Of a stretch of DNA of 64,000 nucleotides, positions 43,550 through 52,501 are shown piece by piece (positions within the stretch are counted from its first letter, which is position 1; each line of letters opens with the position of its first letter). Source of the DNA: Gemmatimonadota bacterium (lineage in GTDB: Bacteria; Gemmatimonadota; Gemmatimonadetes; Longimicrobiales; Gaopeijiaceae); NCBI GenBank assembly GCA_022826565.1, contig JAJDUP010000005.1, forward strand, positions 62,001 through 126,000, written 5' to 3'. The position numbers were made by a program, and so were the translations under genes. The notes beneath the pieces are model-generated. The model saw nothing but the letters and a program-made list of their open reading frames with translations, had not been told where the DNA came from and searched no databases.

Positions 43550-44665
43550 CTAAAGTCGGTGGGCCAATCCGTGTAGAACGCCTCCCTCGGAGATGCCTTC
43601 GAAGAGGGCCGTCCGCGGCTCGGGGAGGAGGTCGCGGGACGCCAGGGCCCGGTCCGCGGCTTCGGCCACGGCTCGCTCCGCGGCGGCTTCCACCTCCTGG
43701 ATCGCCGCCTCGGGCACGCCCTCTTCCAGCAACCAGGCTTCGAAGAGCCCGATCGGATCGCGGCGTCCCCAGTGCGCAAACAATTCCGGTGAGAAGGTGT
43801 CGCGGGCTTCGCGCTCGTCGTGGGTAGCGTGCCCGCCCATGCGAAAGGTCTCGGCCACGATCACGGCGGGGCCCTTGCCGTCGACGCACCGGTCGCGCGC
43901 GGTCGCGGCGGCGGCGTACACGTCGAGCACGTTGTTGCCGTCGCACATCAGGGGCTCGATGCCGTAGGCGGCCGGCATGTCCTCCGGCTTCGCGGCGCCG
44001 TGCTGGTCCACCCTGGTGCCGAGTGCGACCTGGTTGTTCTGGATCACCGCGATGAGCGGCACGCCAAGGCGCGATGCGAAGACCATTCCCTCGTGAAAGG
44101 CGGCGGTGCGGATGGCCCCGTCGCCCGTCCACGTCAACGCAACCCGCGCCTCGCCGCGGTTCTTGAAGGCGAGTGCGGCTCCCGCGGCCACCGGCAGGCT
44201 CGTCCCCATGTGACTGACAGGCTGGATGACGCCCCGCTCGATGTTGCCGTAGTGGAAGTCCCTCCCGCCGGAGGGGCTGTCCGCAGTGCCGAGATAGCAT
44301 GTGAACCCCTGCTCCAGGGGGAGTCCCATCATGTGACCTGCCCCGGCGTTGCGGATCATGGGGATCACCACGTCCCGCTCCCGGTCCAGGGCGCCCACGC
44401 ATCCGACCGTGACCGCCTCTTCGCCGACCCCGAGCCACGCCTTGCTGATCACGCCCTGGCGAACCCAGCGCTTGAGGCCGGTATCCTGCAGCCTGGTCAG
44501 CAGCAGATCGCGGTACAGGCCGAGCAGCGAGTCGCGCCGCAATCCGCCGACGAGGGCCGCCCGCTCCGGAACGCCGGCGATGCGGGCTCGGTAATGCTGA
44601 ACGAGCTGCGGGACCGGCTCCCATGACCGGTATTCCGGAGGATCGAAGACGGGATGACGCTGCAA
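43550..44665 (-). CDS. Thiamine-dependent 2-oxoacid dehydrogenase E1 component, alpha subunit
   Basis: 371 residues of the E1-alpha family (pyruvate or branched-chain 2-oxoacid dehydrogenase). The thiamine diphosphate motif runs from TWTGDGAIRTAAFHEGM to VIQNNQVALG (GDG to NN spacing as expected). SHMGTSLPVAAGAALAF, the phosphorylation-loop-like RMGGHATHDEREARD and IRNAGAGHMMG also fit. It decarboxylates a 2-oxoacid and passes the acyl group to lipoyl-E2. No E1-beta, E2 or E3 gene is adjacent, which is unusual. The start appears to be TTG at 44665 with no clear ribosome binding site. Confidence 0.85.
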   Translation of the reverse strand: MQRHPVFDPPEYRSWEPVPQLVQHYRARIAGVPERAALVGGLRRDSLLGLYRDLLLTRLQDTGLKRWVRQGVISKAWLGVGEEAVTVGCVGALDRERDVVIPMIRNAGAGHMMGLPLEQGFTCYLGTADSPSGGRDFHYGNIERGVIQPVSHMGTSLPVAAGAALAFKNRGEARVALTWTGDGAIRTAAFHEGMVFASRLGVPLIAVIQNNQVALGTRVDQHGAAKPEDMPAAYGIEPLMCDGNNVLDVYAAAATARDRCVDGKGPAVIVAETFRMGGHATHDEREARDTFSPELFAHWGRRDPIGLFEAWLLEEGVPEAAIQEVEAAAERAVAEAADRALASRDLLPEPRTALFEGISEGGVLHGLAHRL

Positions 44666-44955
44666 GGGGCGGCCGGCGGCAATGGGTTGCGGGACGGGGT
44701 CCTACTCCAAACCCCAACTTAGACGGGCGGGTGCCCGGGGCCAATGTCACGCCCGCCGCGCGCGGGACCGGCTGCTACCCGATGCTCACGGACCGGATTT
44801 GCACGGCGAGGCATTCCGCAGCGAGATTTGCATCGCTGATCGGGCGAGAACGTGTCCACGGGCGCGGTGGGTCGCACGTCCGTCACTATTGTGCATCTTC
44901 AATTGAATTGGCGAACGGACGGGCTGTCTGAACGGCTACACCGGGGCGGAGTGCA

Positions 44956-45561
44956 TTGAGCGAAACAGAAAAGCGCCAGATCTCAGCCGAGGTGGCCCTT
45001 GCCCTCCTCGAGGCAATGCGGGACACGGACCTTCCGGCCGAACGGCTGAAGGACGAGGATGTCCGGCTGACGATGCCCCGCCGTTTGGGACTGAGCGCGG
45101 TTGTCGGTCGTCAGATCGACCTCTATCGTGACCACGCTCGCCAGGGCCGACGGCTTTCCAGCAAGGAATTCGGGGACTTTCTCCGCCTCGTCATGAAGCG
45201 TCCGGATGCGGCGGAGGTGTTCTTCACCATGGGCTCGCACCTGGCAGGCACCAAGGTGCGGCGGGTAACGCGCTGGTTGCCCCGGGTCATTCGTCTCCAG
45301 ATCGCCAGGCGACGCATGCGGCGCGCGCTGGGGAAGCTCTTCGGCCGCCGCGTGGGCGGATTCGTGTCCGGATCCTTCGTGTTCGAGGTGTCCGCCTCTC
45401 CATTTGTTCAGGTCGACCGGAATGGTGATGCCTGCGAGATCATCACCGGATTCTGCCAGCGCGTACTCCACGACAGCGCGGGACGGGAAGCCGTGGTTGC
45501 CAAGCAGCAGTGCGAGACACGCGGAGACCGGACTTGCCGCTGGGCCGCGGAGTTGCGATAG
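44956..45561 (+). CDS. V4R-like domain protein of unknown function
   Basis: 201 residues. The C-terminal part, ACEIITGFCQRVLHDSAG and CETRGDRTCRWAAEL, follows the cysteine and GDxxCxW pattern of V4R (4-vinyl reductase/small-molecule binding) and heme-NO-binding-like folds. The N-terminal 100 residues are helical and unrecognised. V4R domains bind small ligands such as hydrocarbons or tetrapyrroles; no catalytic claim is made. TTG start with GGGGCGGAG just upstream. The 290-bp region before it contains the palindrome TTCAATTGAA (44898-44907), a local AT-rich patch, and otherwise nothing I can identify. Confidence 0.45.
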   Translation: MSETEKRQISAEVALALLEAMRDTDLPAERLKDEDVRLTMPRRLGLSAVVGRQIDLYRDHARQGRRLSSKEFGDFLRLVMKRPDAAEVFFTMGSHLAGTKVRRVTRWLPRVIRLQIARRRMRRALGKLFGRRVGGFVSGSFVFEVSASPFVQVDRNGDACEIITGFCQRVLHDSAGREAVVAKQQCETRGDRTCRWAAELR

Positions 45562-45595
45562 CGCTGGTGGATGGTCCCGCCGGCAGCGGCGCTCT

Positions 45596-46027
45596 TCAGC
45601 CGTACAGGTGGTAGAGCATCAGGTAGACGACCAGCCCCGTCACCGAGGTGTAGAGCCAGATGGGGAAGGTCCAGCGTGCCAGGCGCCGGTGCTCCCTGAA
45701 GCGTTCCCGCCGGGCCAGCACGAGCAGCCGGATGACCAGCGGCACCACGGCGATGGCAAGAATCATGTGGCTGAACAGGATGGCCAGGTAGACGGGGCGC
45801 ACGGCTTCCGGGCCCGCGAACTCGTGCGTGCCCGTGAGGGAAAACCGTGTGACGTAGAGGACCAGGAAGGTTGCGCCGGCGGTGACGGCGCCGAGCATGC
45901 ACCGCCGGTGTTCCCGAATCCTGCCGCGCCTGATGAAGCGGAAGCCGGTGACCAGCAGCACGGCGCTGGTGAAGTTGAGGCCGGCGTTGACCGCGGCGAG
46001 CGTGTCGGCGACGGTCTCGGCGCTCAT
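45596..46027 (-). CDS. DUF420 family membrane protein
   Basis: 143 residues with four membrane helices: AAVNAGLNFTSAVLLVTGF, GAVTAGATFLVLYVTRF, LAILFSHMILAIAVVPLVI and IWLYTSVTGLVVYLMLYHL. Conserved histidines in REHRRCM, FSHMILA and REHRRLARW match DUF420, a family found next to cytochrome oxidase assembly genes and similar to CtaG/YozB-type proteins. It overlaps the heme A synthase gene by 4 nt (ATGA), which supports a role in heme-copper oxidase assembly. The oxidase genes are not in the window. Confidence 0.85.
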   Translation of the reverse strand: MSAETVADTLAAVNAGLNFTSAVLLVTGFRFIRRGRIREHRRCMLGAVTAGATFLVLYVTRFSLTGTHEFAGPEAVRPVYLAILFSHMILAIAVVPLVIRLLVLARRERFREHRRLARWTFPIWLYTSVTGLVVYLMLYHLYG

Positions 46028-46899
46028 GCCGGGACGGGGCGCGGGCTGCGCGCCGCCATCGCAACGGCCATGGAGAGCAGGGTTGCGGCGAGGAGCGTGT
46101 GTGTCGAGACGTACGGAGGGGCGAGCCGGTAGGCGACGGAGAGGTAGCCGAGCAGCACCTGGGCGATGACGCCCGCTCCCAGGCCGGCCGCCAGTCGGCG
46201 CGTGACCCGGTCGCGGGAGCGGGCCAGGACAAGCCACGCATAGCGGAGCAGAACCACCGCGACGAGCACGCCCAGGGCGCGGTGCAGGAAGTGGAGCTGC
46301 ACCGTCGGGTACTCGAGGGGCGGGATGATCCTGCCGAGGCAGAGGGGCACGTCCGGGCAGGCCATTCCGGAGTCGGTGTGGCGCACCACCGCGCCGACCA
46401 GGGACTGGGTGAAGATCAGCGCCGTCCCCCACATGCCGGCCCGATGCGCCAAGGGGTCAATCTCGCGAGCGTCATCACCTCCCGGGCGTCGCGTGCGCAC
46501 CAGCATGACGGTGACGAGCGCCAGAAAGCCGAAGGCGAGCGCCAGGTGCGAGGTGGAGATGGCATCGGGCAGGCGGTAGATGACCGTCAGGCCGCCCAGG
46601 ACCGACTGGATCAGCAGCAGGACCAGCCCGGCGATGCCCATGCGCAGCAGGTCGCTCCTTTCGGGCAGGGTGCGCCGCAGGACGACCACGGTGACCGCGA
46701 AGAGGAGCACCAGCGCGCCGGCCCACAGCCTGTGAAGGTGTTCCCAGAAGACGCCGCCGGTCATTTCCGGCATCATCGTGCCGAAGCAGGTGGGCCAGTC
46801 GGGGCAGGCGAGGCTGGATTCGGTGGCGTGCACCACGCTGCCAAGCAGCAGCAGCGCGAGGGTCCAGAAGAGAACGAACGGAAGGAGGGATCGCACCAT
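46024..46899 (-). CDS. ctaA: Heme A synthase, CtaA/COX15 family
   Basis: 291 residues and eight membrane helices in two similar halves. Heme-ligand histidines are seen in WEHLHRLWAG and AISTSHLALA (first half) and QLHFLHRALG and VSTHTLLA (second half). Each half has a cysteine-pair loop (LACPDWPTC and MACPDVPLC), as in CtaA proteins with regulatory disulfides. It oxidises heme O to heme A for aa3-type oxidases. It overlaps DUF420 and begins right at the end of an acyl-CoA dehydrogenase gene, so all may be co-transcribed. Confidence 0.95.
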   Translation of the reverse strand: MVRSLLPFVLFWTLALLLLGSVVHATESSLACPDWPTCFGTMMPEMTGGVFWEHLHRLWAGALVLLFAVTVVVLRRTLPERSDLLRMGIAGLVLLLIQSVLGGLTVIYRLPDAISTSHLALAFGFLALVTVMLVRTRRPGGDDAREIDPLAHRAGMWGTALIFTQSLVGAVVRHTDSGMACPDVPLCLGRIIPPLEYPTVQLHFLHRALGVLVAVVLLRYAWLVLARSRDRVTRRLAAGLGAGVIAQVLLGYLSVAYRLAPPYVSTHTLLAATLLSMAVAMAARSPRPVPA

Positions 46900-48762
46900 T
46901 CAGTCGCAGATGCCCTCCTCGAGCCATTCGTAGCGGTCGGCCATGGCACGGCGGGCCACGCGGTACAACTGCGAGTCGTCGTTTCGCAGGACGGCCCGGA
47001 AACGCGCGTCGATGCGGCGACGTGCCAGCGCGCACGCCGCGTCGGCGAGCTCGTTGGGGGAGCGGTCCCCGGGCCCGTCCTTCTGGAGCTTCATGGCGCG
47101 CACGCAGGAGGCCGAGATCACGAACAGGTCGGCGCCGATGTCGACGAACCTTGCAAGGAGCAACTGCCGCTGCTCGAGTTTCGGGCCGAAGCGGAGCATG
47201 GCGTGGAAGATCGCCCGCGCCAGTTTTCGAGACTTCCGGTCCGCGTAGCGCATGTGCCGGGCCAGCACCCCGAACTCTGCGTAGCGCGGCCACCGGCCCC
47301 AGCCGAGCCACCTGCCCGGGTACCAGACGGCGTAGTGCATGCCTGCCTTCAGGAGGGCGGCGAGGCGCTTTGAGGTCGGCAGCCGCGCGTCGATGACGTT
47401 GCCGGCGACGGACAGGTGGTGGTCGACCGCCTCGCGAGCCATGAAGAGGCGCATGATCTCGCTGGTGCCCTCGAAGATCAGGTTGATGCGGGAGTCGCGC
47501 AGGTAGCGTTCCAGTGGCGCCGGGTCCTCGCCTCGTGCCCGGAGCGAATCGGCGGTCTCGTAACCGCGTCCCCCCCGGACCTGCACCGCGTCGTTGACCA
47601 GGTCCCAACACTTCTCGCTGTGCCAGAGCTTGGCCATGGCCGCTTCCAGTCGTATGTCCAGCTTCCCCTGCCCGGACATGGCCGCGGCAAGTTCGACGAC
47701 AGCGTCCATGGCAAAGGCCTCGGCCGCCATCCGGCCCACCTTCTGGGCGACCGCGTCGTGCTTCCCGATGGGGGCGCCCCACTGCACCCGCTCGGCGGCC
47801 CACTTGCGGGAGGTGCGCAGGAAGCCCTTTGCTCCAGCGGCGCAGAAGGCGGGAAGGGCCAGCCGCCCGGTGTTGAGGGTGATCAGGGCGAGCTTCAGGC
47901 CCATGCCCTCGCCCCAGAGCAGATTCTCCCTTGGCACCTTGACGTCCGTGAAGCGGAGTACGCCGTTCGAAATGCCGTTCAGTCCCATGAATCGGCAGAT
48001 CTGCGCCACCTCCACGCCCGGCCAGTCGGTCTCGACGATGAAGGCGCTGATGGGGCGGGCGCCCTTCACGCCGGCGCGGGCCGGGGTCCGCGCCATCACG
48101 ACAAGGAGCCTGGAGCGCGGCCCGTTGGTCGTCCACAGCTTTTCGCCGTTGAGGATGTAGTGCTCGCCGTCGTCGGAGAGGCGGGCGACGGTGGACATGT
48201 TCGCCGGGTCGGATCCGACCATGGCTTCGGTGAGAGCGAACGCGGACAGTTCGCCTGCCGCGGCGCGAGGCAGGTACTTGCGCTTCTGCTCCTCGGTGCC
48301 GAAGAGGACCAGGGGCGTGGGGACGCCGATGGACTGGTGCGCGGAGAGAAACGCAGCCGTGGAGGCGCAGCGGCTGGCCACGAGCGCCAGCGCCCGGTTG
48401 TACGAGGTCTGCGAAAGGCCCAAGCCGCCGTACTCCCGAGGGATCTTGATGCCGTACGCGCCCAGCGCGGCGAGGCCCTCGAGCACCGAATCGGGCACCC
48501 AGCCTTCGCGGTCGAAGGCGTCGCCGTCGACGTGCTCGACGGTGAATCTCTCAAGTTGCTCCAGAAAGGGGGCCGCCCTGGCCGCTTCCTCCGGATCCTG
48601 CTCCGCGTGCGGGTGAATCAGGTCGAGGGAGAGGCGCCCGCCGAACAGCTCCTTCATGAAGCTGCGCTTGTGCCACCTGGACTCACGTGCGCCTTCGGCG
48701 ACGTCGCGCGACTCCTGCGCGTCGCTGATCCCCGGTTGGTCCTTGGAAGAGGGGGCGTTCAC
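46900..48762 (-). CDS. Long-chain acyl-CoA dehydrogenase with C-terminal extension
   Basis: 620 residues. The dehydrogenase core (about 60-460) has FALTEAMVGSDPANMST, GEKLWTTNGPRS, ALITLNTGRLALPAFCAAGAKGF and LIFEGTSEIMRLF, which holds the catalytic glutamate. The extra C-terminal helical domain (460-620) is the VLCAD/ACAD9-type extension used for long-chain substrates and membrane contact. It does the first step of beta-oxidation and feeds electrons to ETF. Its start overlaps the upstream patatin gene stop by 4 nt, linking lipid release and fatty-acid oxidation. Confidence 0.92.
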   Translation of the reverse strand: MNAPSSKDQPGISDAQESRDVAEGARESRWHKRSFMKELFGGRLSLDLIHPHAEQDPEEAARAAPFLEQLERFTVEHVDGDAFDREGWVPDSVLEGLAALGAYGIKIPREYGGLGLSQTSYNRALALVASRCASTAAFLSAHQSIGVPTPLVLFGTEEQKRKYLPRAAAGELSAFALTEAMVGSDPANMSTVARLSDDGEHYILNGEKLWTTNGPRSRLLVVMARTPARAGVKGARPISAFIVETDWPGVEVAQICRFMGLNGISNGVLRFTDVKVPRENLLWGEGMGLKLALITLNTGRLALPAFCAAGAKGFLRTSRKWAAERVQWGAPIGKHDAVAQKVGRMAAEAFAMDAVVELAAAMSGQGKLDIRLEAAMAKLWHSEKCWDLVNDAVQVRGGRGYETADSLRARGEDPAPLERYLRDSRINLIFEGTSEIMRLFMAREAVDHHLSVAGNVIDARLPTSKRLAALLKAGMHYAVWYPGRWLGWGRWPRYAEFGVLARHMRYADRKSRKLARAIFHAMLRFGPKLEQRQLLLARFVDIGADLFVISASCVRAMKLQKDGPGDRSPNELADAACALARRRIDARFRAVLRNDDSQLYRVARRAMADRYEWLEEGICD

Positions 48763-49988
48763 AGTGCCTCCTTTGGTGTCGGCCGGCGTGGGTCGATCGC
48801 GTCCACACCCTTATCAATCTCGGTTGCAGTGTCCGGTTCCAGAAGGGCGGCCAGCTCCGGCTCGCTCTTCTCCGCGTCCACCTCGCCCACACGGATCATC
48901 TCTGCGATGTAGTCCGGCTGGAACATGATGAGGCTGAGAAAGTCGGGCGCCCTGGTGTGCCTGGTGCCCAATCCGCGTGTCATGAACCGGAAGGCCTTCG
49001 GCAGTTGAGGCTCGTATCGATTGGCCAGCCGCCCCAGGTCGACCGAGGGCCGAATGGTGACGAGACGGACCGGACGCATGCCCGTGCGCTGCTCGGGCGC
49101 AAGTCCTGTGAGCAATCGATTGATCCGTTTGAGACGATGTCCATCCTGGTCGAGCAGATCCAGGAAGACCGAGTTCATGAGCACGCCTGCCACCTGGATC
49201 GGGGGTGGGTAGCCTGTGACCACCGGAGCATCCGCTTCGGAGATCGACCGCGAGCGGCGCGTGCTGATGGCCAGGATACGGTCAGCTCCGAGATGGAGCG
49301 CCGGGGACAGAGGGGCAGTCAGCCGGATACCGCCGTCTCCGAACCAGTACTTTCCGATCTGCACGGCGGGGAAAACGAGAGGCAGGGCTGCCGAAGCCAT
49401 GACGTGCTCGACGGTCAGCGTCGTCAATCGGGAGCGGCGGTTGGGGCGCTCCCATTCGGTGACGCCCTGGCCCTGAACCCAGAGCACAGACTGTCCCGTG
49501 GAATAGTTGGTCGTGCTCAGTGCCACCGCCCTCAACCGTCCCATCGCGAGGTTGTAGTTGATCCCGGTCAGCTCGCCGTCTATGGCGTGCATCCGGTCGG
49601 TGAGGTATTCGCGAAGCGGCTCGGTATCCAGGAGCCCGCGGACCTGCGGCCCGGTGCGCACACCGCCCGAAACCAGTTGGCGCCCCCAGCGAAACACATG
49701 CCACGCGAGTGACGGGACGTCCGTGCGGAATACGTGCTCGACATTCAGGCTCGACCAGAGGTGGAAGAGTTCCTCGGTCGCCTGATCGAAGGTGCCGTGG
49801 TGGGCCGCGAGGTGGGCGGCATTGATGGCCCCCGCGCTCACGCCCGTGATGATCGGAGCATGCAGGTGCGGAAACCGGCGGGACAGATAGCGCAGCACGC
49901 CAGCCTGGTAGGCAGCCCGGGCGCCACCGCCGCCCATGACCAACGCCAGGGCACCAGCGTTGCCATCGTCTCGTGGTTGGTCTGACAT
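48759..49988 (-). CDS. Patatin-like phospholipase
   Basis: 409 residues with the patatin catalytic dyad: the oxyanion motif ALVMGGGGARAAYQAGVL, the nucleophile motif ITGVSAGAIN (serine in GxSxG), and WFGDGGIRLTAPL with the catalytic Asp. A basic-aromatic C-terminal part (residues 230-400) is typical of bacterial patatins. It cleaves acyl chains from membrane lipids or stored lipid. The ATG at 49988 (MSDQPRDDG) is used; the open frame extends 18 codons further. It is followed by acyl-CoA dehydrogenase with a 4-nt overlap. Confidence 0.9.
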   Translation of the reverse strand: MSDQPRDDGNAGALALVMGGGGARAAYQAGVLRYLSRRFPHLHAPIITGVSAGAINAAHLAAHHGTFDQATEELFHLWSSLNVEHVFRTDVPSLAWHVFRWGRQLVSGGVRTGPQVRGLLDTEPLREYLTDRMHAIDGELTGINYNLAMGRLRAVALSTTNYSTGQSVLWVQGQGVTEWERPNRRSRLTTLTVEHVMASAALPLVFPAVQIGKYWFGDGGIRLTAPLSPALHLGADRILAISTRRSRSISEADAPVVTGYPPPIQVAGVLMNSVFLDLLDQDGHRLKRINRLLTGLAPEQRTGMRPVRLVTIRPSVDLGRLANRYEPQLPKAFRFMTRGLGTRHTRAPDFLSLIMFQPDYIAEMIRVGEVDAEKSEPELAALLEPDTATEIDKGVDAIDPRRPTPKEAL

Positions 49989-50001
49989 GGGGTCGCTTTG
50001 G

Positions 50002-50016
50002 CGGCTGTCACAGCCG
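50002..50016. promoter_or_regulatory. Palindrome in the patatin/cytochrome divergent region
   Basis: CGGCTGT-C-ACAGCCG is a perfect 15-bp palindrome, 14 bp before the patatin start and 44 bp before the cytochrome start. Its half-site ACAGCCG is also present in the sigma-gene palindrome at 31058-31084, in the opposite arrangement. A TATAAG -10-like box lies at 50046-50051, 9 bp before the GTG at 50060, with no clear -35. Confidence 0.4.
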
Positions 50017-50059
50017 GGCAAGGGGCGCAGAAAGGGGCGCAACGGTATAAGATTGGGCG

Positions 50060-52501
50060 GTGGGCCGCATCGTCAACTCGGGGGGCGACTTGCACCGATC
50101 ATCACTGCTCCGCATGGGACTCGCTGCCGGCGCGGTCTTCCTCGTGGCCGCGGCTGCGGGGTTGGGTGGCGATCGTGATGGGGTTGACGGATCGCCTGCG
50201 CAGATTGCACCGGAGTTCGCGGGATCGGAGTCCTGCCGGGCGTGTCATGTGGAGGAGTACGAAGCGTGGGCGGGCTCGACGCACGGGACCGCCGGCGGGC
50301 CGCCGGGGCCGGAGAGCGTGATCGCGCCATTCGGGGGATCCGCCATTCGATTCGCGGACGCGGCGGTGTGGCCGCGCGTGGACGACCAGGGGCGCCATCT
50401 CTTCGTGGTGGAGCGGGAGGGCCGGCCGCCGTTGGAGCTTTTGGTGTCGGGCGTGGTCGGCAGGGGCCACATGATCGGGGGCGGAACCCAGGGGTTCATT
50501 TCGCAGTTCCCGGACGGTACGGAGCGGTTCCTCCCCTTCGACTATTCGCGCGACGCGGACGCCTGGTTCTGCAACACGGCGTTTGTGGGCGGGTTCTGGC
50601 TGCCCGGTGCGGATCGGGCCGCCCTCCGGGCCGACGCCGGATGGCTGCCGATCACCGAAGAGATGCGCCTGACCGAATGCGGGGACTGGCCGCCGGTGCG
50701 GATCATGGGGACCAGCCGCCGCTTCGCGAACTGCCAGAACTGCCACGGCAGCCAGGTCGAGGTCGAGTTTCGCCCGGAGACGGGGCGTTACCGGACGGCC
50801 GTGGCCACGCTGCAGATCAACTGCGAGTCCTGCCACGGGCCCGCCCAGGCCCATGTGGACTGGGCACGGGGACCCGGCCAGCCCGGCGGCGGCCCCGGCG
50901 CTTCGGCCGATGAGGGGGCCGGCCAACCGGCGGCCGCCCCGGCCCCTCCCACTGCCGGCACCCGACTGCCAGCTCTCGACACGCTGAGGACCGACGCCTC
51001 GCTGGCCGTCTGCTTCCAGTGCCACGCCCTCAAACGCGCCTTGAACGACCCCGCCGCAGGCGGTGCGGTCGACTACAGCCTCGGCCTCCCTGCCGTGGGC
51101 GACTCGCCGTACCTGCCCGACGGCCGGATCGCGACCTTCGGCTACCAGCAGACCCACCGCAACAGCGCCTGCTACCTCTTCGGTTCGATGACCTGCGTCG
51201 ATTGTCACGATCCCCACTCGCAGGGCTACCGCGATGTCTTCGGCAAGCCTCTGCAGGGCCGTTTCGACGACGGACAGTGCACCGGCTGCCACGCGGCCAT
51301 CGGGGCGGAGCCGGAAGTCCATACGTTCCATTCCGCCGGGTCGTCCGGCGCCGCGTGTACCAGCTGCCATATGCCATACATCCAGCATCCGGAGCTGTCC
51401 GATGCGATCCCGTACGGTCGCTCCGACCACACGATCGCGATACCGCGGCCGGGTGTGGACGAGCGAATCGGGCTCGCGTCGGCGTGCAGCCGGTGTCACG
51501 GCGACATGCAGGTGGGGGACCTGGCGGACCAGGTGGCGGAGTGGTGGGGCGAGGTGAAGCCGCACCGCGCGGAGGTTGGGGCGCTCATTGCCGCAACGGG
51601 GCCCGGCGCGGGTCGGGCGGAGCTGGATCGCGCCCTCGTCGAGGCGGCCGCGCTGGGCGAACGGCACGGCCTGGCCAAGGTCATGGCGGTGGATGCATGG
51701 GTGAGGGGGTCGATGGCGCGGGTCCGGGCCGGGCAGGACGCGCCGCTGCCCGGGCTCGACGACGTGCCGGGCGGTGCCCTGGCGGCGATGGCGGCCGATG
51801 CCGACCTGGATGTGCGCGCGGTGGCGGCCGCCGCGCTTCATGCAACGAGGGGCGAGGCGGTGGAGGTGCGCGCCCTGCTGGACCGGTTGCCGCGCAACGA
51901 GGCGGAGCCCGAGCGGCTGAGGGCGCGCTGGGGAGCAGCGCTGTCCCAGTGGGCCGCGGCGGCCGATCGGGCGGGCGGTCCCGAGACGGGGCTTCTGCTT
52001 CTGCGCCGCGCCCAGGAAGTGCAGCCCGACTCGCCCGAGGTGCTCGTGGCACTCGGGGCCGGACTGGCAGCGGCCGACGAGGTGGAAGGTGCCGTGCAGG
52101 TCTACCTGGAGTCGCTCCGCCGCCGCCCCGACGATCCAGTCGCCCTCGTCAACCTGGGGCTGGGGCTGGAATCGCTTGGCCGAGGCGACGAAGCCGAGGC
52201 CGTGTACGAGCGAGCCACCCTGGTCCGTCCGACCGAGGCTCTGGCGCACCTCAATCTGGGCAACGCCCGTTTCCGGCGCGGCGACCTGCAGGGGGCGATC
52301 GACGCCTACCGGGCAGCCATCCGCAACGACTTCGGGCTGTCCCGGGCCCACTTCTATCTGGCGGTTGCCCTGGTCAACACCGGGCGCCCCGAAGAAGCGC
52401 TGCCCTCGCTCCACGACGCCCTGGAATTCGCGCCCGAAGACGCCGAGATCGCCGAGGTCCTGCGGCAGGTGCGCGCCATGTTAGGTTTACCGTCACCATG
52501 A
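50060..52501 (+). CDS. Octaheme c-type cytochrome with C-terminal TPR domain
   Basis: 813 residues. A signal-anchor helix lies near 20-36. Eight CxxCH heme motifs follow: CRACH (59), CQNCH (~225), CESCH (~255), CFQCH (~318), CVDCH (~379), CTGCH (~407), CTSCH (~433) and CSRCH (~475). A helical segment leads to TPR repeats (about 640-805) such as PVALVNLGLGLESLGRGDEA. The pattern fits cytochrome c554/multiheme-TPR proteins that carry electrons in the periplasm. The GTG at 50060 is the first start; the ATG at 50114 is possible. It overlaps the next gene by 4 nt and heads a five-gene run ending in SusC/SusD. Confidence 0.85.
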   Translation: MGRIVNSGGDLHRSSLLRMGLAAGAVFLVAAAAGLGGDRDGVDGSPAQIAPEFAGSESCRACHVEEYEAWAGSTHGTAGGPPGPESVIAPFGGSAIRFADAAVWPRVDDQGRHLFVVEREGRPPLELLVSGVVGRGHMIGGGTQGFISQFPDGTERFLPFDYSRDADAWFCNTAFVGGFWLPGADRAALRADAGWLPITEEMRLTECGDWPPVRIMGTSRRFANCQNCHGSQVEVEFRPETGRYRTAVATLQINCESCHGPAQAHVDWARGPGQPGGGPGASADEGAGQPAAAPAPPTAGTRLPALDTLRTDASLAVCFQCHALKRALNDPAAGGAVDYSLGLPAVGDSPYLPDGRIATFGYQQTHRNSACYLFGSMTCVDCHDPHSQGYRDVFGKPLQGRFDDGQCTGCHAAIGAEPEVHTFHSAGSSGAACTSCHMPYIQHPELSDAIPYGRSDHTIAIPRPGVDERIGLASACSRCHGDMQVGDLADQVAEWWGEVKPHRAEVGALIAATGPGAGRAELDRALVEAAALGERHGLAKVMAVDAWVRGSMARVRAGQDAPLPGLDDVPGGALAAMAADADLDVRAVAAAALHATRGEAVEVRALLDRLPRNEAEPERLRARWGAALSQWAAAADRAGGPETGLLLLRRAQEVQPDSPEVLVALGAGLAAADEVEGAVQVYLESLRRRPDDPVALVNLGLGLESLGRGDEAEAVYERATLVRPTEALAHLNLGNARFRRGDLQGAIDAYRAAIRNDFGLSRAHFYLAVALVNTGRPEEALPSLHDALEFAPEDAEIAEVLRQVRAMLGLPSP

